NCBI GenBank assembly: GCA_029257385.1 | Contig: JARIBS010000129.1 | Span: forward strand, 1-47,323 | Source: Thiorhodococcus sp. | Lineage (GTDB): Bacteria > Pseudomonadota > Gammaproteobacteria > Chromatiales > Chromatiaceae | Length of the DNA stretch: 47,323 nucleotides | Direction of reading: 5' to 3' | In this document: positions 36,530 through 45,500 of the stretch, one piece after another | Position numbering within the stretch: position 1 is the first letter of the stretch | Layout of the letters: every line of letters begins with the position of its first letter | Position numbers and translations under genes: made by a program | The notes under the pieces: generated by a model | Seen by the model: only the letters and a program-made list of their open reading frames with translations | Databases searched by the model: none | What the model was told of the DNA's origin: nothing

Positions 36530-37969
36530 TTGTCCCAGACCTTCTATTGGCACGACTACGAGACGTGGGGCACCGACCCGCGGCGTGACCGCCCGTGCCA
36601 GTTCGCTGGTCTGCGCACCGACGCCGATCTCAACGAGATCGGCGATCCGCTGTGCGTGCTCGGACGTCCCGCAACCGATGTCCTGCCGCATCCCGAGGCT
36701 TGTCTACTCACCGGCATCACACCCCAACTCGCCGATCGCGATGGCCTGATCGAAGCCGAGTTCGCCGCCGTCATCCATGCCGAACTGAGCCGACCCGGCA
36801 CCTGTGGCGTCGGCTACAACAGCATGCGCTTCGACGATGAAGTCACGCGCCATCTCTTCTATCGCAACTTCATCGATCCCTACGCACGCGAGTGGCGCAA
36901 CGGCAATTCACGCTGGGATCTGATCGATGTCGTGCGTCTGGCCCATGCGCTGAGACCAGAAGGCATCGCTTGGCCGACCCGTGACGATGGCGTCACGTCT
37001 TTCAAGCTCACGGACCTGACTGCGGCCAACGGCATCGCGCATGGACAGGCCCATGATGCGCTGGCCGACGTGCGCGCGACCATCGCCATCGCACGGTTGC
37101 TGCGGCGCGCGCAGCCCAAGCTCTTCGACTACGCACTGACCCTGCGCGACAAACGACGCACGCGCGAGTTGCTCTCGCGGGGGCGCCCACTGCTGCACGT
37201 CTCGGCCCGTTATCCGGCGGCGCTGGGCTGTATCGCGCCGATCTTTCCCGTCGCCGCGCATCCGACCAACACCAACGCGATTATCTGCTTCGATCTGCGT
37301 TCCGATCCAGCGCAGCTTTTGGATCTGTCGGTGGAGGAGATCAGGCTGCGACTCTTCACGCCGAGCGAGCAATTGCCCGAGGGCAAGGAGCGGATCGCGC
37401 TCAAGAGCGTTCATGTCAATCGTGCCCCGGTGCTGGCCCCGATGCAGACCCTATCACCACGGGCCGCCGAACGTTGGTGCATCGACCCCGAGCAAGCGCT
37501 CGCGCGCGCCGAGCACATCGGTGCCCATGCGGCGCGGATCTCAGCACATATCCAGGCCGTACACCAGGCGCAACCGCTCCCTGTCGCAACCGATCCGGAT
37601 CTGATGCTTTACTGCGGCGGTTTCTTCTCAGAGCACGATCGCCGCGCCATGGATGATCTGCGCCAGCGCTCGCCCGAGACGCTGGCGGGAAGTCCACCGC
37701 GCTTTGAAGACCCCAGATTGCCCGAGATGCTGCTGCGCTACCGGGCGCGAAACTGGCCCGAGACGCTCAGTGCCGCAGAGCGTGAGGACTGGGACGCCTA
37801 TCGTCTGGCACGGCTCACCGATCCTGAAGGCGGCGGGAGTCTCCAGATCGACCTCTTCGAGGCACGCCTGGCGGCCTTGTCCGATATCCATGCCGATGAG
37901 CCGCACACGCTTACGATCCTCGCGGCGCTATCCGAGTGGGCCGAGCAGGTGCTCGACGCCGGGGTGTGA
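36530..37969 (+). CDS. sbcB: Exodeoxyribonuclease I (SbcB)
   Basis: SbcB digests single-stranded DNA 3' to 5' and acts in recombination and mismatch repair. The DEDDh exonuclease domain has Asp9 and Glu11 (YWHDYETWG), GYNSMRFDDEVTRH and the HDALADVRAT motif with catalytic His and Asp. The SH3-like and helical C-terminal domains follow; 479 residues is normal. The start is a TTG at 36530 without a clear ribosome-binding site, but it gives the standard N-terminus. It lies 42 bp after rplS. Confidence 0.95.
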   Translation: MSQTFYWHDYETWGTDPRRDRPCQFAGLRTDADLNEIGDPLCVLGRPATDVLPHPEACLLTGITPQLADRDGLIEAEFAAVIHAELSRPGTCGVGYNSMRFDDEVTRHLFYRNFIDPYAREWRNGNSRWDLIDVVRLAHALRPEGIAWPTRDDGVTSFKLTDLTAANGIAHGQAHDALADVRATIAIARLLRRAQPKLFDYALTLRDKRRTRELLSRGRPLLHVSARYPAALGCIAPIFPVAAHPTNTNAIICFDLRSDPAQLLDLSVEEIRLRLFTPSEQLPEGKERIALKSVHVNRAPVLAPMQTLSPRAAERWCIDPEQALARAEHIGAHAARISAHIQAVHQAQPLPVATDPDLMLYCGGFFSEHDRRAMDDLRQRSPETLAGSPPRFEDPRLPEMLLRYRARNWPETLSAAEREDWDAYRLARLTDPEGGGSLQIDLFEARLAALSDIHADEPHTLTILAALSEWAEQVLDAGV

Positions 37970-38036
37970 GCCGCGCCAGGCGCTGCACGGGTGTGGGATC
38001 CAATCGACATGCGACCCTGCGGCTGGTCAGATGCGA

Positions 38037-39005
38037 TCAGCAGCAGGCGTGCAGCGTATTGCCGACCGGATCGAAGTAGGCGCAGGTGTTGCGCCCCAGG
38101 TCCTTGGCCGTATAGAGCGCCAGATCCGCCTGTGCGACCAGATTGTCAGCCAGTTGGTTCGTTCCTGCGGGCAAGATGGCCGATACCCCGATACTTACGG
38201 TGATATGGTTCGCCACCCGCGAGGCCGGATGCGGCAACGCGCATGCCGCGACGTGCTCGCGCAGACGCTCGGCAATGGCACAGGCCATATTCAAGTCGGC
38301 GTTTGGTAATGGCAGCACAAATTCCTCGCCGCCGTAGCGTGACACACGATCGTCGTTCTGGCGCAGCCCTTCCTGAAGAGCTTTCGCGATCATGACGAGA
38401 CATTCGTCGCCCTTGGGATGACCTAAGCGGTCGTTATAAGCCTTGAAGTCGTCGACATCAATCATGAGCAGCGCCAGCGATTTTTGTTCGGCCCGCGCGG
38501 TCGCGAAGAGCTCGGCAAGGTCGCGGTCGAAGCGCCGACGATTGCCGACACCAGTCAGTGGATCGCTGTAGGTGGTCTCCATGAGCTGCGATGACTGGGC
38601 GCGCAGCCGACGCTCTCTGCGCACCGTCGCGGTCATGTCATGGACCTGGAGCAGACAAGCGATGCGCTCCTGACGGACGGGAGTCACGTAGATGAGCTGT
38701 GCGATCCGTTGGTCGCCGGCGCGATCCACTGCCTTCTGATAGAGCGGGAGCATTCTGGGGTTCAGTCCCGGCGCCAGCATTGAGGAGAGTTTAAAACGCA
38801 GGGATTGCTCGATGGCGGCCGCAAGCCGCGATTGCGCGATGTCGGGGAAGACCTCCTCGATGCTTCGCCCGAGCGCATGCTCCGGAGGCAGCCCGCTGTG
38901 GCGTGTTACCCAGGCGTTCCAAAACCGCACGCGCGCCTCGGCATCAAGCAGGATCACACCTATGCGCAGATGGTCGAGCAACCGCGTGTCGAGCGCGCCG
39001 CTCAT
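38037..39005 (-). CDS. PAS-GGDEF diguanylate cyclase
   Basis: The enzyme makes c-di-GMP from two GTP. A PAS-like domain covers ~8-125 (RIGVILLDAEARVRFWNAWV) and the GGDEF domain ~145-322, with DPLTGVGNRRRFDRDL, MIDVDDFKAYNDRLGH and the active-site loop RYGGEEF (225-229). The product-inhibition I-site, normally RxxD five residues before that loop, reads QNDD and looks degenerate. The start overlaps the cheC stop by one base, so it is translated in the same operon. No membrane segment, so it is cytoplasmic. Confidence 0.93.
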   Translation of the reverse strand: MSGALDTRLLDHLRIGVILLDAEARVRFWNAWVTRHSGLPPEHALGRSIEEVFPDIAQSRLAAAIEQSLRFKLSSMLAPGLNPRMLPLYQKAVDRAGDQRIAQLIYVTPVRQERIACLLQVHDMTATVRRERRLRAQSSQLMETTYSDPLTGVGNRRRFDRDLAELFATARAEQKSLALLMIDVDDFKAYNDRLGHPKGDECLVMIAKALQEGLRQNDDRVSRYGGEEFVLPLPNADLNMACAIAERLREHVAACALPHPASRVANHITVSIGVSAILPAGTNQLADNLVAQADLALYTAKDLGRNTCAYFDPVGNTLHACC

Positions 39006-39619
39006 CAGCGCATACCCATGCGTTCCAGATACCGATCGACATGTTCGAGCAAAATTCTGATCGAACTGACGCTGAGCAGGAACAGCAGATGCCCCTCGAC
39101 CTGCTCCTGGCGCATCATGAGCTGGATCTGCAGGAGCAGGACCATCCTATCGTCATCCTCGCCGGTCAACGGCAGGGTGTTTGAGTTGCTGAAGTGATGT
39201 TCCGGCAAGCCGCCCTCGAACTCGACTTGGAGTTCATCGGCGAGCGCGCTGATACAGGCGTTGAGAATGATATTGCCGACCTCGCACATGGCCTCCTGCT
39301 CGAATTCGGACATCTCTTCCGGACTCATGGACGGGTCGAGCATGTGACTGACGATCGAGAGTGCGTTGCGTTCCGGAAACAGGAGGATGGTCTGGGCCAC
39401 AAAGGGACCGGTGAAATCGATGCTCACCATGCTGAGCTCGCGCAGTTGCGATCCCAGCAGGGTTTCTGCGACCTCCTCGGGAGCCACCAGCGAGACGGCG
39501 GGCGCCGTGAGTTCGACCTCATCGCGCACGATCAGGCTCAGGCTGTTCGCTGCACGCCCGACGCCGAGATTGAACAGCTCACCCAGGGCATCGCGCTGCA
39601 TTTCGTTGAGTTCCAGCAT
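39005..39619 (-). CDS. cheC: CheC-type phosphatase
   Basis: CheC/CheX proteins dephosphorylate CheY-P. Two E-x-x-N active-site motifs appear: Glu14/Asn17 in GELFNLGVGRAANSL and Glu113/Asn116 in EVGNIILNACISAL. The 204-residue length suits CheC. It lies between a CheY-like gene (start three bases downstream of that stop) and the diguanylate cyclase, which suggests that it dephosphorylates that receiver. Confidence 0.9.
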   Translation of the reverse strand: MLELNEMQRDALGELFNLGVGRAANSLSLIVRDEVELTAPAVSLVAPEEVAETLLGSQLRELSMVSIDFTGPFVAQTILLFPERNALSIVSHMLDPSMSPEEMSEFEQEAMCEVGNIILNACISALADELQVEFEGGLPEHHFSNSNTLPLTGEDDDRMVLLLQIQLMMRQEQVEGHLLFLLSVSSIRILLEHVDRYLERMGMR

Positions 39620-39622
39620 GAG

Positions 39623-39988
39623 CTATTCCTCGAACAGCGCCACCATTCGCTCGATCGATGCCTGCGTAATGGGTTTGGCGACGAAGCGGATACCGATCTT
39701 CTCGGCGGCTTGGCGCATCGCGTCCTGAATGTTCGCCGTGCACAGCACGATGCGGATGTCGGGATGATGCAGACGTATCCGTCCGGCGGTCTCGAGACCG
39801 CTCATGCCGGGCATGTTGACATCCATGCTGATGAGCGTCGGCGGTTCCTGTTCGATCAGCTCCAGTGCTTGCGGGCCACTGACGGCCTCGATGATACGCC
39901 AGTCGGGGCGCAGATCGCCGACCAGGCGGCTGATCATCATGCGCGACATCTTGCTGTCGTCGACGACCAAGAAGAGCGGGCTGTTCAT
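39623..39988 (-). CDS. CheY-like single-domain response regulator
   Basis: The 121-residue receiver has Asp10/Asp11, phospho-acceptor Asp56 (ISMDVNMPGMSG), Thr84 and Lys105 (VAKPI). There is no output domain. It is first in the operon with cheC and the diguanylate cyclase. The cognate kinase is not in the window. Confidence 0.94.
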   Translation of the reverse strand: MNSPLFLVVDDSKMSRMMISRLVGDLRPDWRIIEAVSGPQALELIEQEPPTLISMDVNMPGMSGLETAGRIRLHHPDIRIVLCTANIQDAMRQAAEKIGIRFVAKPITQASIERMVALFEE

Positions 39989-40112
39989 GACTCAGTCCAT
40001 TTCGGTTGATGAGAGCGAGACGTGCGTTGATTCCGACTGGCGGTTGCAGGCCATGGCCAGGCGGTTCTCGATCTTACGCGAGCCATACGGCGAACGTCTT
40101 CGGTTTCGTGTC

Positions 40113-40131
40113 CCCAGCCGTCAGGGCTGGG
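40113..40131. repeat. Short hairpin in the trmO-cheY intergenic region
   Basis: CCCAGCC and GGCTGGG form a 7-bp stem around GTCAG. It lies in the 250-bp gap between the end of trmO and the start of the CheY-like gene and is followed by GTTATCCGACGGCATTTTT on the plus strand. It could be a terminator-like or leftover mobile-element structure. I see no gene in this gap. Confidence 0.4.
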
Positions 40132-40238
40132 TTATCCGACGGCATTTTTGGTGCGGAGCGCAAAAGGGTCAAGCCCGGCTGGGTGGAAAGCTGCCTCAGA
40201 TCGAGATTTCCCGGACTTTCGCGCGTCTGCAATCCTGT

Positions 40239-40961
40239 TTATTGAGGACTTGCGGCGGGTACAATCCGCAGCACGCTGATACCGCTCGGGTCCAGTGTCC
40301 AGCGAATATCGAGTTCATACAACCGTATCCCAAATTGGCGCCGTTGAGGGTAGCGATCCATGTATCCGGGTCGCGGGTCCTGGGCCAGAACCTGCTCGAT
40401 CAATGTGCGCAGCCCGCGCTCGCCATCGGGATCGACCGTTGCAAGATCCTCCAGCGCACGCGTGGAGAAGGTCACCGCCAATGCGGTGCGCTCCGGCGCA
40501 CTCGCAAACCCGGCGAGCGCGTGCGGCAGCGCGTCGGCATAGGGCACGTAAGGTTTGATATCGAGCACCGGGGTGCCGTCGAGCATGTCGACGCCGCGCA
40601 CGCGCAGTGCCAGACCGTCGCGGTCACGGACCAGGCCGAGCTGCTCGACGGCTGAGATTCCGATGGGATTGGGCCGGTAGGGCGCGCGGCTGGCGAATAC
40701 GCCGACCGTCTCGCGCCCGCCCAGACGGGGAGGGCGCACGGTCGGGTTCCAGCCGCCGTCCAGACAATCGCGATGGAAGACGAAGACGATCCAGACGTGG
40801 GAGAAGCCTGCCAGACCCTTAAAAGCCTCCTCGCGGGCAAAGGGCGGCAGCAGCGCGATGCGCGCCTCCGCAGCGGTGACAAGCCCCGCCTGGCGGGGGA
40901 TACCGAACTTGTCGGTATACGGCGACCGGACATGGCCGATCGGTGTGAAGGTCATCAGCAT
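40239..40961 (-). CDS. trmO: tRNA-Thr m6t6A37 methyltransferase TrmO (TsaA family)
   Basis: TrmO adds an N6-methyl group to t6A37 of threonine tRNA using SAM. The N-terminal VirR/YaeB domain shows PIGHVRSPYTDKFGIPRQ, FSHVWIVFVFH, FASRAPYRPNPIGISAVE and LDIKPYVPYAD. The C-terminal TrmO domain ends the 240-residue protein. The ATG at 40961 (or 40955) begins the family homology; the frame stays open further upstream across the divergent promoter region. tsaB, another t6A gene, is elsewhere in the window. Confidence 0.9.
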   Translation of the reverse strand: MLMTFTPIGHVRSPYTDKFGIPRQAGLVTAAEARIALLPPFAREEAFKGLAGFSHVWIVFVFHRDCLDGGWNPTVRPPRLGGRETVGVFASRAPYRPNPIGISAVEQLGLVRDRDGLALRVRGVDMLDGTPVLDIKPYVPYADALPHALAGFASAPERTALAVTFSTRALEDLATVDPDGERGLRTLIEQVLAQDPRPGYMDRYPQRRQFGIRLYELDIRWTLDPSGISVLRIVPAASPQ

Positions 40962-41039
40962 AGCCAAAAGATCGTGTGTGATCGAACGTGTTTGCAAACA
41001 GATGCGATACCATAGGGGCAGATTTCGAGGTTTGCCACT

Positions 41040-42113
41040 ATGCGTTCCCCTTTGATAAAGGTCGTCCTTGCCGCAGCGGCCTTGTGTTTGCTCCACGGCT
41101 GCCAGCCAAGTCCCGAGACGACCCCAGAGCCAGAGATTCCCTGGGTCCTAACGGCGCCGATTGAGGTGTCGAACAGCGCTCAATGGAGCCTGACCGGCAC
41201 GCTGCGCGCGCGCCATGAGATCCCGCTGGCGTTTCGCATCGGCGGTGAAATCCAGCAGCGCGCAGTGGATGCCGGTGAGCGGGTCGAACAGAGCCAAGTG
41301 CTGTTTCGGCTCGATCCCGACGATGTCGATCAGGAGCGCATCGCCGCCCGAGCGACGGCGGCCAGTGCGCGCGCCGAGCATGAGAACGCCGAGCGCGAGC
41401 AGGTGCGTCTGGGCGGACTGTTGAGCCGCAAACTCGCCAGCGAGCAGGACCATGACCGCGCCGCCACGGCCGAGCGCGCCGCACAGGAACAGCTCGCGGC
41501 CGCCGAGGCGCGTTTGCGCCAGGCCTCCAACGCGATTGGCTACGCCTCGCTCAGCGCGCCGACTGCGGGTGTCATCCTGGATGTCGCCGGTCAGGTCGGT
41601 CAGGTTGTGAGCGCGGGACAGAGCGTGGCGACGCTGGCCGGAGATGGACCACTGGAGGGCGAGGTCGATGTTCCCGAGGACCGTCTCGCGCAGTTGCCTG
41701 AGACCGCCATGGTCCATCCGTTCGGCGGCGGACGGGCGATCCGGGCGCGTCTGCGCGAGATCGCCGGGAGCGCCGATCCGCTCACCCGGACCTGGCGTGC
41801 GCGCTACCAGCTGGAAGATCCGCCCCCCGGACTCGCGCTGGGGACGACCCTGAGTCTGCGTTTCGTTACCGATGAGGCCAACGCCGAAGAGCCTGTGTTG
41901 CGCGTGCCCCTGGGCGCCATGCTGGAGCGCGGCGACGGCTCCAACCTCTGGCGCGTGGTCGAGGGCCGCGCCGAGCTAGAGCGGGTTGAACTGGTGCGCA
42001 TAGTCGGCGAATACGCCGAGATCCGCACACGTCTGGCACCAGGGACGGCGGTCATCGCGCTGGGTGTCAACCGGCTGTACGAGGGGCAAGCGGTCAGGGC
42101 GCGCCAGCAATGA
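41040..42113 (+). CDS. RND efflux periplasmic adaptor (HlyD/MFP family) lipoprotein
   Basis: The protein has a lipoprotein signal (ALCLLHGC), then the barrel-sandwich hybrid split by a coiled-coil hairpin of about 85 residues (EQSQVLFRLDPDDVDQERIA to AEARLRQASNAIGY). Its role is to join the inner-membrane pump to an outer-membrane channel. It overlaps the pump gene by four bases (ATGA). No outer-membrane channel gene follows. The substrate is not known. Confidence 0.93.
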   Translation: MRSPLIKVVLAAAALCLLHGCQPSPETTPEPEIPWVLTAPIEVSNSAQWSLTGTLRARHEIPLAFRIGGEIQQRAVDAGERVEQSQVLFRLDPDDVDQERIAARATAASARAEHENAEREQVRLGGLLSRKLASEQDHDRAATAERAAQEQLAAAEARLRQASNAIGYASLSAPTAGVILDVAGQVGQVVSAGQSVATLAGDGPLEGEVDVPEDRLAQLPETAMVHPFGGGRAIRARLREIAGSADPLTRTWRARYQLEDPPPGLALGTTLSLRFVTDEANAEEPVLRVPLGAMLERGDGSNLWRVVEGRAELERVELVRIVGEYAEIRTRLAPGTAVIALGVNRLYEGQAVRARQQ

Positions 42114-45100
42114 ACCAGTCGCCGGACAAGCTGTTGCATTTCAACCTCTCGGCGCTCGCCGTGCGTGAGCGTTCGGTGACGCTGTTTTTTATTCTGGCGA
42201 CGGCCATAGCCGGATTGCTGGCGTTCCAGCAGTTGGGACGCGCCGAAGACCCGGACTTTACCGTGCGTGCGCTGCTAGTCTCGGCGCTCTGGCCAGGCGC
42301 CAGTGCACAGCAGATGCAAGACTTGGTTGCCGACCCGCTCGAACTGCGCATCTCCGAGGTGGCGTATTTCTACCGTGTCGAGACGACAGCACGCCCTGGG
42401 CGGGTCGATATGCTGGTCGAGTTTGAGGATTCCTCCCCGCCGGAGGGCGTGCCGGATCTCTTCCAGGCGGTTCGCAACCGGATGCTCGACGCCACCGCCA
42501 GTCTGCCGCCGGGGGTGCTGGGACCGTTCGTCAACGACGATTTCTCCGATGTCTACTTTGCGCTCTATGCGCTTTCGGCACCGGATCTTCCCATGCGCCA
42601 TCTGGTACGTATGGCCGAGCAGGCACGCGACCGGCTCGCGCGGGTCGAGGGCGTGCAGAAGGCGCGCATTCTCGGCGAGCGGCCCCAGCGCGTCTTCGTC
42701 GAGATCGACCAGGCGCGACTGGCCACACTTGGTCTCACGCCCGAGTCCATCGTCGATGCCCTGGATGCGCACAATCGGCTGCTCCCAGCCGGTCAGATCG
42801 AGACCCGTGGGCCGCGCGTGTATGTGCGTCTGGACAGCGGACTGGATGATCTCGACAGCGTGCGAGCAGTGCCGGTCAAAGTCGGCTCGGGGACCGATGC
42901 ACGGCTGATTCGTCTCGGTGAGATCGCCGAGGTCCGGCGCGGCTATGCCGACCCGCCCGATTATCTGATCCGCGCTGAGGGTCAGGATGCGCTGCTGCTC
43001 GGCGTGGTGATGCGCGCCGGCGAGAACGGCCTGGATCTTGGCGCGCGCCTGGCCGAGGTCCAGCAAGCGCTGCAAGCCGAACTGCCACTGGGTATGGCGC
43101 TGACCCAGCTCACCAATCAGGCCGATGCGATCGATCAAGCCGTGTCGCTGTTCCAGATCAAATTCCTGGTCGCGGTGGGCGTGGTGATGCTGGTGAGCTT
43201 TATCACCCTGGGCTGGCGGGCCGGTCTCGTCGTCGGCATCGCCATCCCCTTGACGCTGGGACTGACCTTTTTGCTGATGCTCATTCGCGGCATCGATCTC
43301 GATCGTGTCTCGCTGGGCGCGCTCATTATCGCGCTCGGTCTGCTGGTGGATGATGCCATCATCGCCATTGAAATGATGCTGGTGAAGATGGCCGAGGGCG
43401 TCGATCGTATCAGGGCCGCGGCGTATGCTTGGAGTATCACCGCCGCCCCGATGCTGAGCGGAACCCTGGTCACGGCGATTGGCTTCGTGCCGATTGGATT
43501 CGCCCGCTCCAGCGTGGGCGAATATGCCGGCAACATCTTCTGGGTGCTGGCGCTCGCACTGCTGTTCTCCTGGCTGGTGGCAGTGACGTTCACGCCCTAT
43601 CTGGGAACGCTCCTGCTCGCCGCTCCCAACCACCAGGGGCCGGGCAACGCAGGAGGCGAGGGCGGCTACGACACCCGGCTCTATCGGCGTCTGCGCGCAC
43701 TCATTCGCGTCTGCGTGCGCTACAAACAGGGCGTCGTCGCGCTGACCTTTGCCGTGCTGGTAGTTGCGGTACTGGGACTCGTCGGCCCGGTCGAGAAGCA
43801 GTTCTTCCCCACCTCGGATCGTCCTGAGGTGCTGGTCGACATCACTCTGCCCGAGGGCAGCGGCATCCAGGCGACCAACGCCGTGGCAGCGCGTGTCGAG
43901 GCCCTTCTGCGAGACGCACCGGGGGTGCGCTCGCTCTCGGCCTATATCGGCGCGGGTGCGCCGAGGTTTTTCCTGGCGCTGAATCCGGAGCTGAGCAATC
44001 CGGGGTTTGCCAAAATCATCGTGGTCACTGAGGGCGCCGCCGAGCGCGATGCACTCATCGAGCGTCTCGAAACACATATTGCCGCAGGTGATTTCGCTGA
44101 GGCGCGCGTGCGGGCGCACACGCTGCTCTATGGCCCGCCGGTGATCTGGCCGGTGAGCTTTCGCGTCCTGGGGCCGGATCCGCTGAAGCTGCGCGAGATC
44201 GCCATGCAAGTTCGCACCACAGTCGCGGATGATCCCAACACCGCCGACGCCCATCTGGAGTGGGGCGAACGCAGCCCCGTGCTGTCGGTTGCGTTCGATC
44301 CCGACCGGCTGCGTCTGATCGGTCTGACGCCGCGTGAGCTTGCGCGACAGTTGCAATATGCCTTGAGCGGTCTGGTCGCGACCGAGATTCGCGAGGATAT
44401 CCGTAACGTCCAACTGGTGCTGCGGGGGCTGCCGGAGGCCATTCCTGCGCTCGGTTCGCTCGCCGATCTCGACATCAAGACCGCCGACGGACGTGCTATC
44501 CCACTGGGCCAGGCCGGGACGCTGTCGGTCGGATTCGAGGACCCGGTGCTCAAACGCTACAATCGCGAACCCATGATCGCGGTGAGCGCGGAGGTTGTCG
44601 GCGCGCAGCCGCCGGACGTCACCCAGGCTATCTGGGGCCGGCTCGCGTCGCTGCGGGCGGAACTGCCGCCCGGCTATCGGATCGACATCGGTGGTTCGGT
44701 CGAGGAGTCCGGCAAGGCCGATGCCTCTATCCAGCGCATCCAGCCGATCATGCTGGTGCTGATGCTCACCGTCATCATGCTGCAGATGCGCTCTTTTGCG
44801 GGCACTGTCATGGTGGTGGCTACGGCACCACTGGGCATCATCGGCGCAACGCTCGCGCTGCTGGTTGCAGGTAAGCCGTTTGGCTTCGTCGCCTTGCTCG
44901 GTCTAATCGGTCTGGCCGGTATCCTGATGCGCAACACCCTGATCCTGACCAAGCAGATCGATCAAAACCTGGAGCAGGGCATGGAGGCGTCTGCGGCCGT
45001 TATCGAGGCGACCGTCAGACGCGCCCGTCCGGTCGTGTTGACGGCTGCTGCGGGCGTATTCGCCTTCATGCCGCTCACCACCGATACCTTCTGGGGACCG

Positions 45101-45202
45101 CTTGCCCTGGTGCTCATCGGCGGCGTTATCGTGGGCACGTTGATCACGCTGCTGTTCCTCCCGGCGCTCTATACCTTGTGGTTCAGGATCAGACTGGTTT
45201 AA
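42110..45202 (+). CDS. RND multidrug/metabolite efflux permease (AcrB-type)
   Basis: The 1030-residue protein has twelve predicted membrane helices and two large periplasmic loops. The proton-relay motif GLLVDDAIIAIEMM in the fourth helix carries the paired Asp. Segments such as GRAEDPDFTVRALLVSALWPGAS, near the start, and LIGLAGILMRNTLILTKQID, near the end, are like the HAE1/CzcA-related family that uses AcrA-type adaptors. It ends three bases inside the converging integrase remnant. Substrate cannot be assigned. Confidence 0.94.
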   Translation: MNQSPDKLLHFNLSALAVRERSVTLFFILATAIAGLLAFQQLGRAEDPDFTVRALLVSALWPGASAQQMQDLVADPLELRISEVAYFYRVETTARPGRVDMLVEFEDSSPPEGVPDLFQAVRNRMLDATASLPPGVLGPFVNDDFSDVYFALYALSAPDLPMRHLVRMAEQARDRLARVEGVQKARILGERPQRVFVEIDQARLATLGLTPESIVDALDAHNRLLPAGQIETRGPRVYVRLDSGLDDLDSVRAVPVKVGSGTDARLIRLGEIAEVRRGYADPPDYLIRAEGQDALLLGVVMRAGENGLDLGARLAEVQQALQAELPLGMALTQLTNQADAIDQAVSLFQIKFLVAVGVVMLVSFITLGWRAGLVVGIAIPLTLGLTFLLMLIRGIDLDRVSLGALIIALGLLVDDAIIAIEMMLVKMAEGVDRIRAAAYAWSITAAPMLSGTLVTAIGFVPIGFARSSVGEYAGNIFWVLALALLFSWLVAVTFTPYLGTLLLAAPNHQGPGNAGGEGGYDTRLYRRLRALIRVCVRYKQGVVALTFAVLVVAVLGLVGPVEKQFFPTSDRPEVLVDITLPEGSGIQATNAVAARVEALLRDAPGVRSLSAYIGAGAPRFFLALNPELSNPGFAKIIVVTEGAAERDALIERLETHIAAGDFAEARVRAHTLLYGPPVIWPVSFRVLGPDPLKLREIAMQVRTTVADDPNTADAHLEWGERSPVLSVAFDPDRLRLIGLTPRELARQLQYALSGLVATEIREDIRNVQLVLRGLPEAIPALGSLADLDIKTADGRAIPLGQAGTLSVGFEDPVLKRYNREPMIAVSAEVVGAQPPDVTQAIWGRLASLRAELPPGYRIDIGGSVEESGKADASIQRIQPIMLVLMLTVIMLQMRSFAGTVMVVATAPLGIIGATLALLVAGKPFGFVALLGLIGLAGILMRNTLILTKQIDQNLEQGMEASAAVIEATVRRARPVVLTAAAGVFAFMPLTTDTFWGPLALVLIGGVIVGTLITLLFLPALYTLWFRIRLV

Positions 45203-45500
45203 CAAGGCGACTTCTTCCCCATGGACTGTCCCCAAGCTCCAGATCGCTCAGCGTGAATGACTGGCACGCCCGAGGAGAATCGATGTCGAGGTTGCGGGTG
45301 CGCGGATGGCTGGTGCGTAGTGCAAAGAAGTGCGTTCGATCGCTCGACACCATGAGCGGCGGCAGGGTGACGTGCAGGACGTTCGTTGGTGTTTCGATGC
45401 GCGGGTTGCCGCCCGATGCGATGATCCGGCCCGAATCGAGGTCGCGCTGAACGCTGTCTATCGGGCCATCGGTGTCGATCTCGACCGCTGGTTCGGGGCT
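45189..45500 (-). pseudogene. Coding-like C-terminal fragment of an unknown protein
   Basis: On the minus strand, in a frame different from the integrase, 103 codons are open between a TGA (45503-45501) and a TGA (45191-45189). Third positions are rich in G and C as in real genes, and the peptide (for example NVLHVTLPPLMVSSDRTHFF, then SFTLSDLELGDSPWGRS) reads like protein. No start codon with a ribosome-binding site is seen. I do not recognise it. It appears to be the tail of another gene joined to the broken integrase. Confidence 0.4.

Noticed and set aside
42275-44413. A 712-codon open frame on the minus strand
   Set aside because: It lies opposite the RND permease in GC-rich DNA; its product is a Gln/Arg/His-rich sequence with no family features, while the plus strand gives a full AcrB-type protein.
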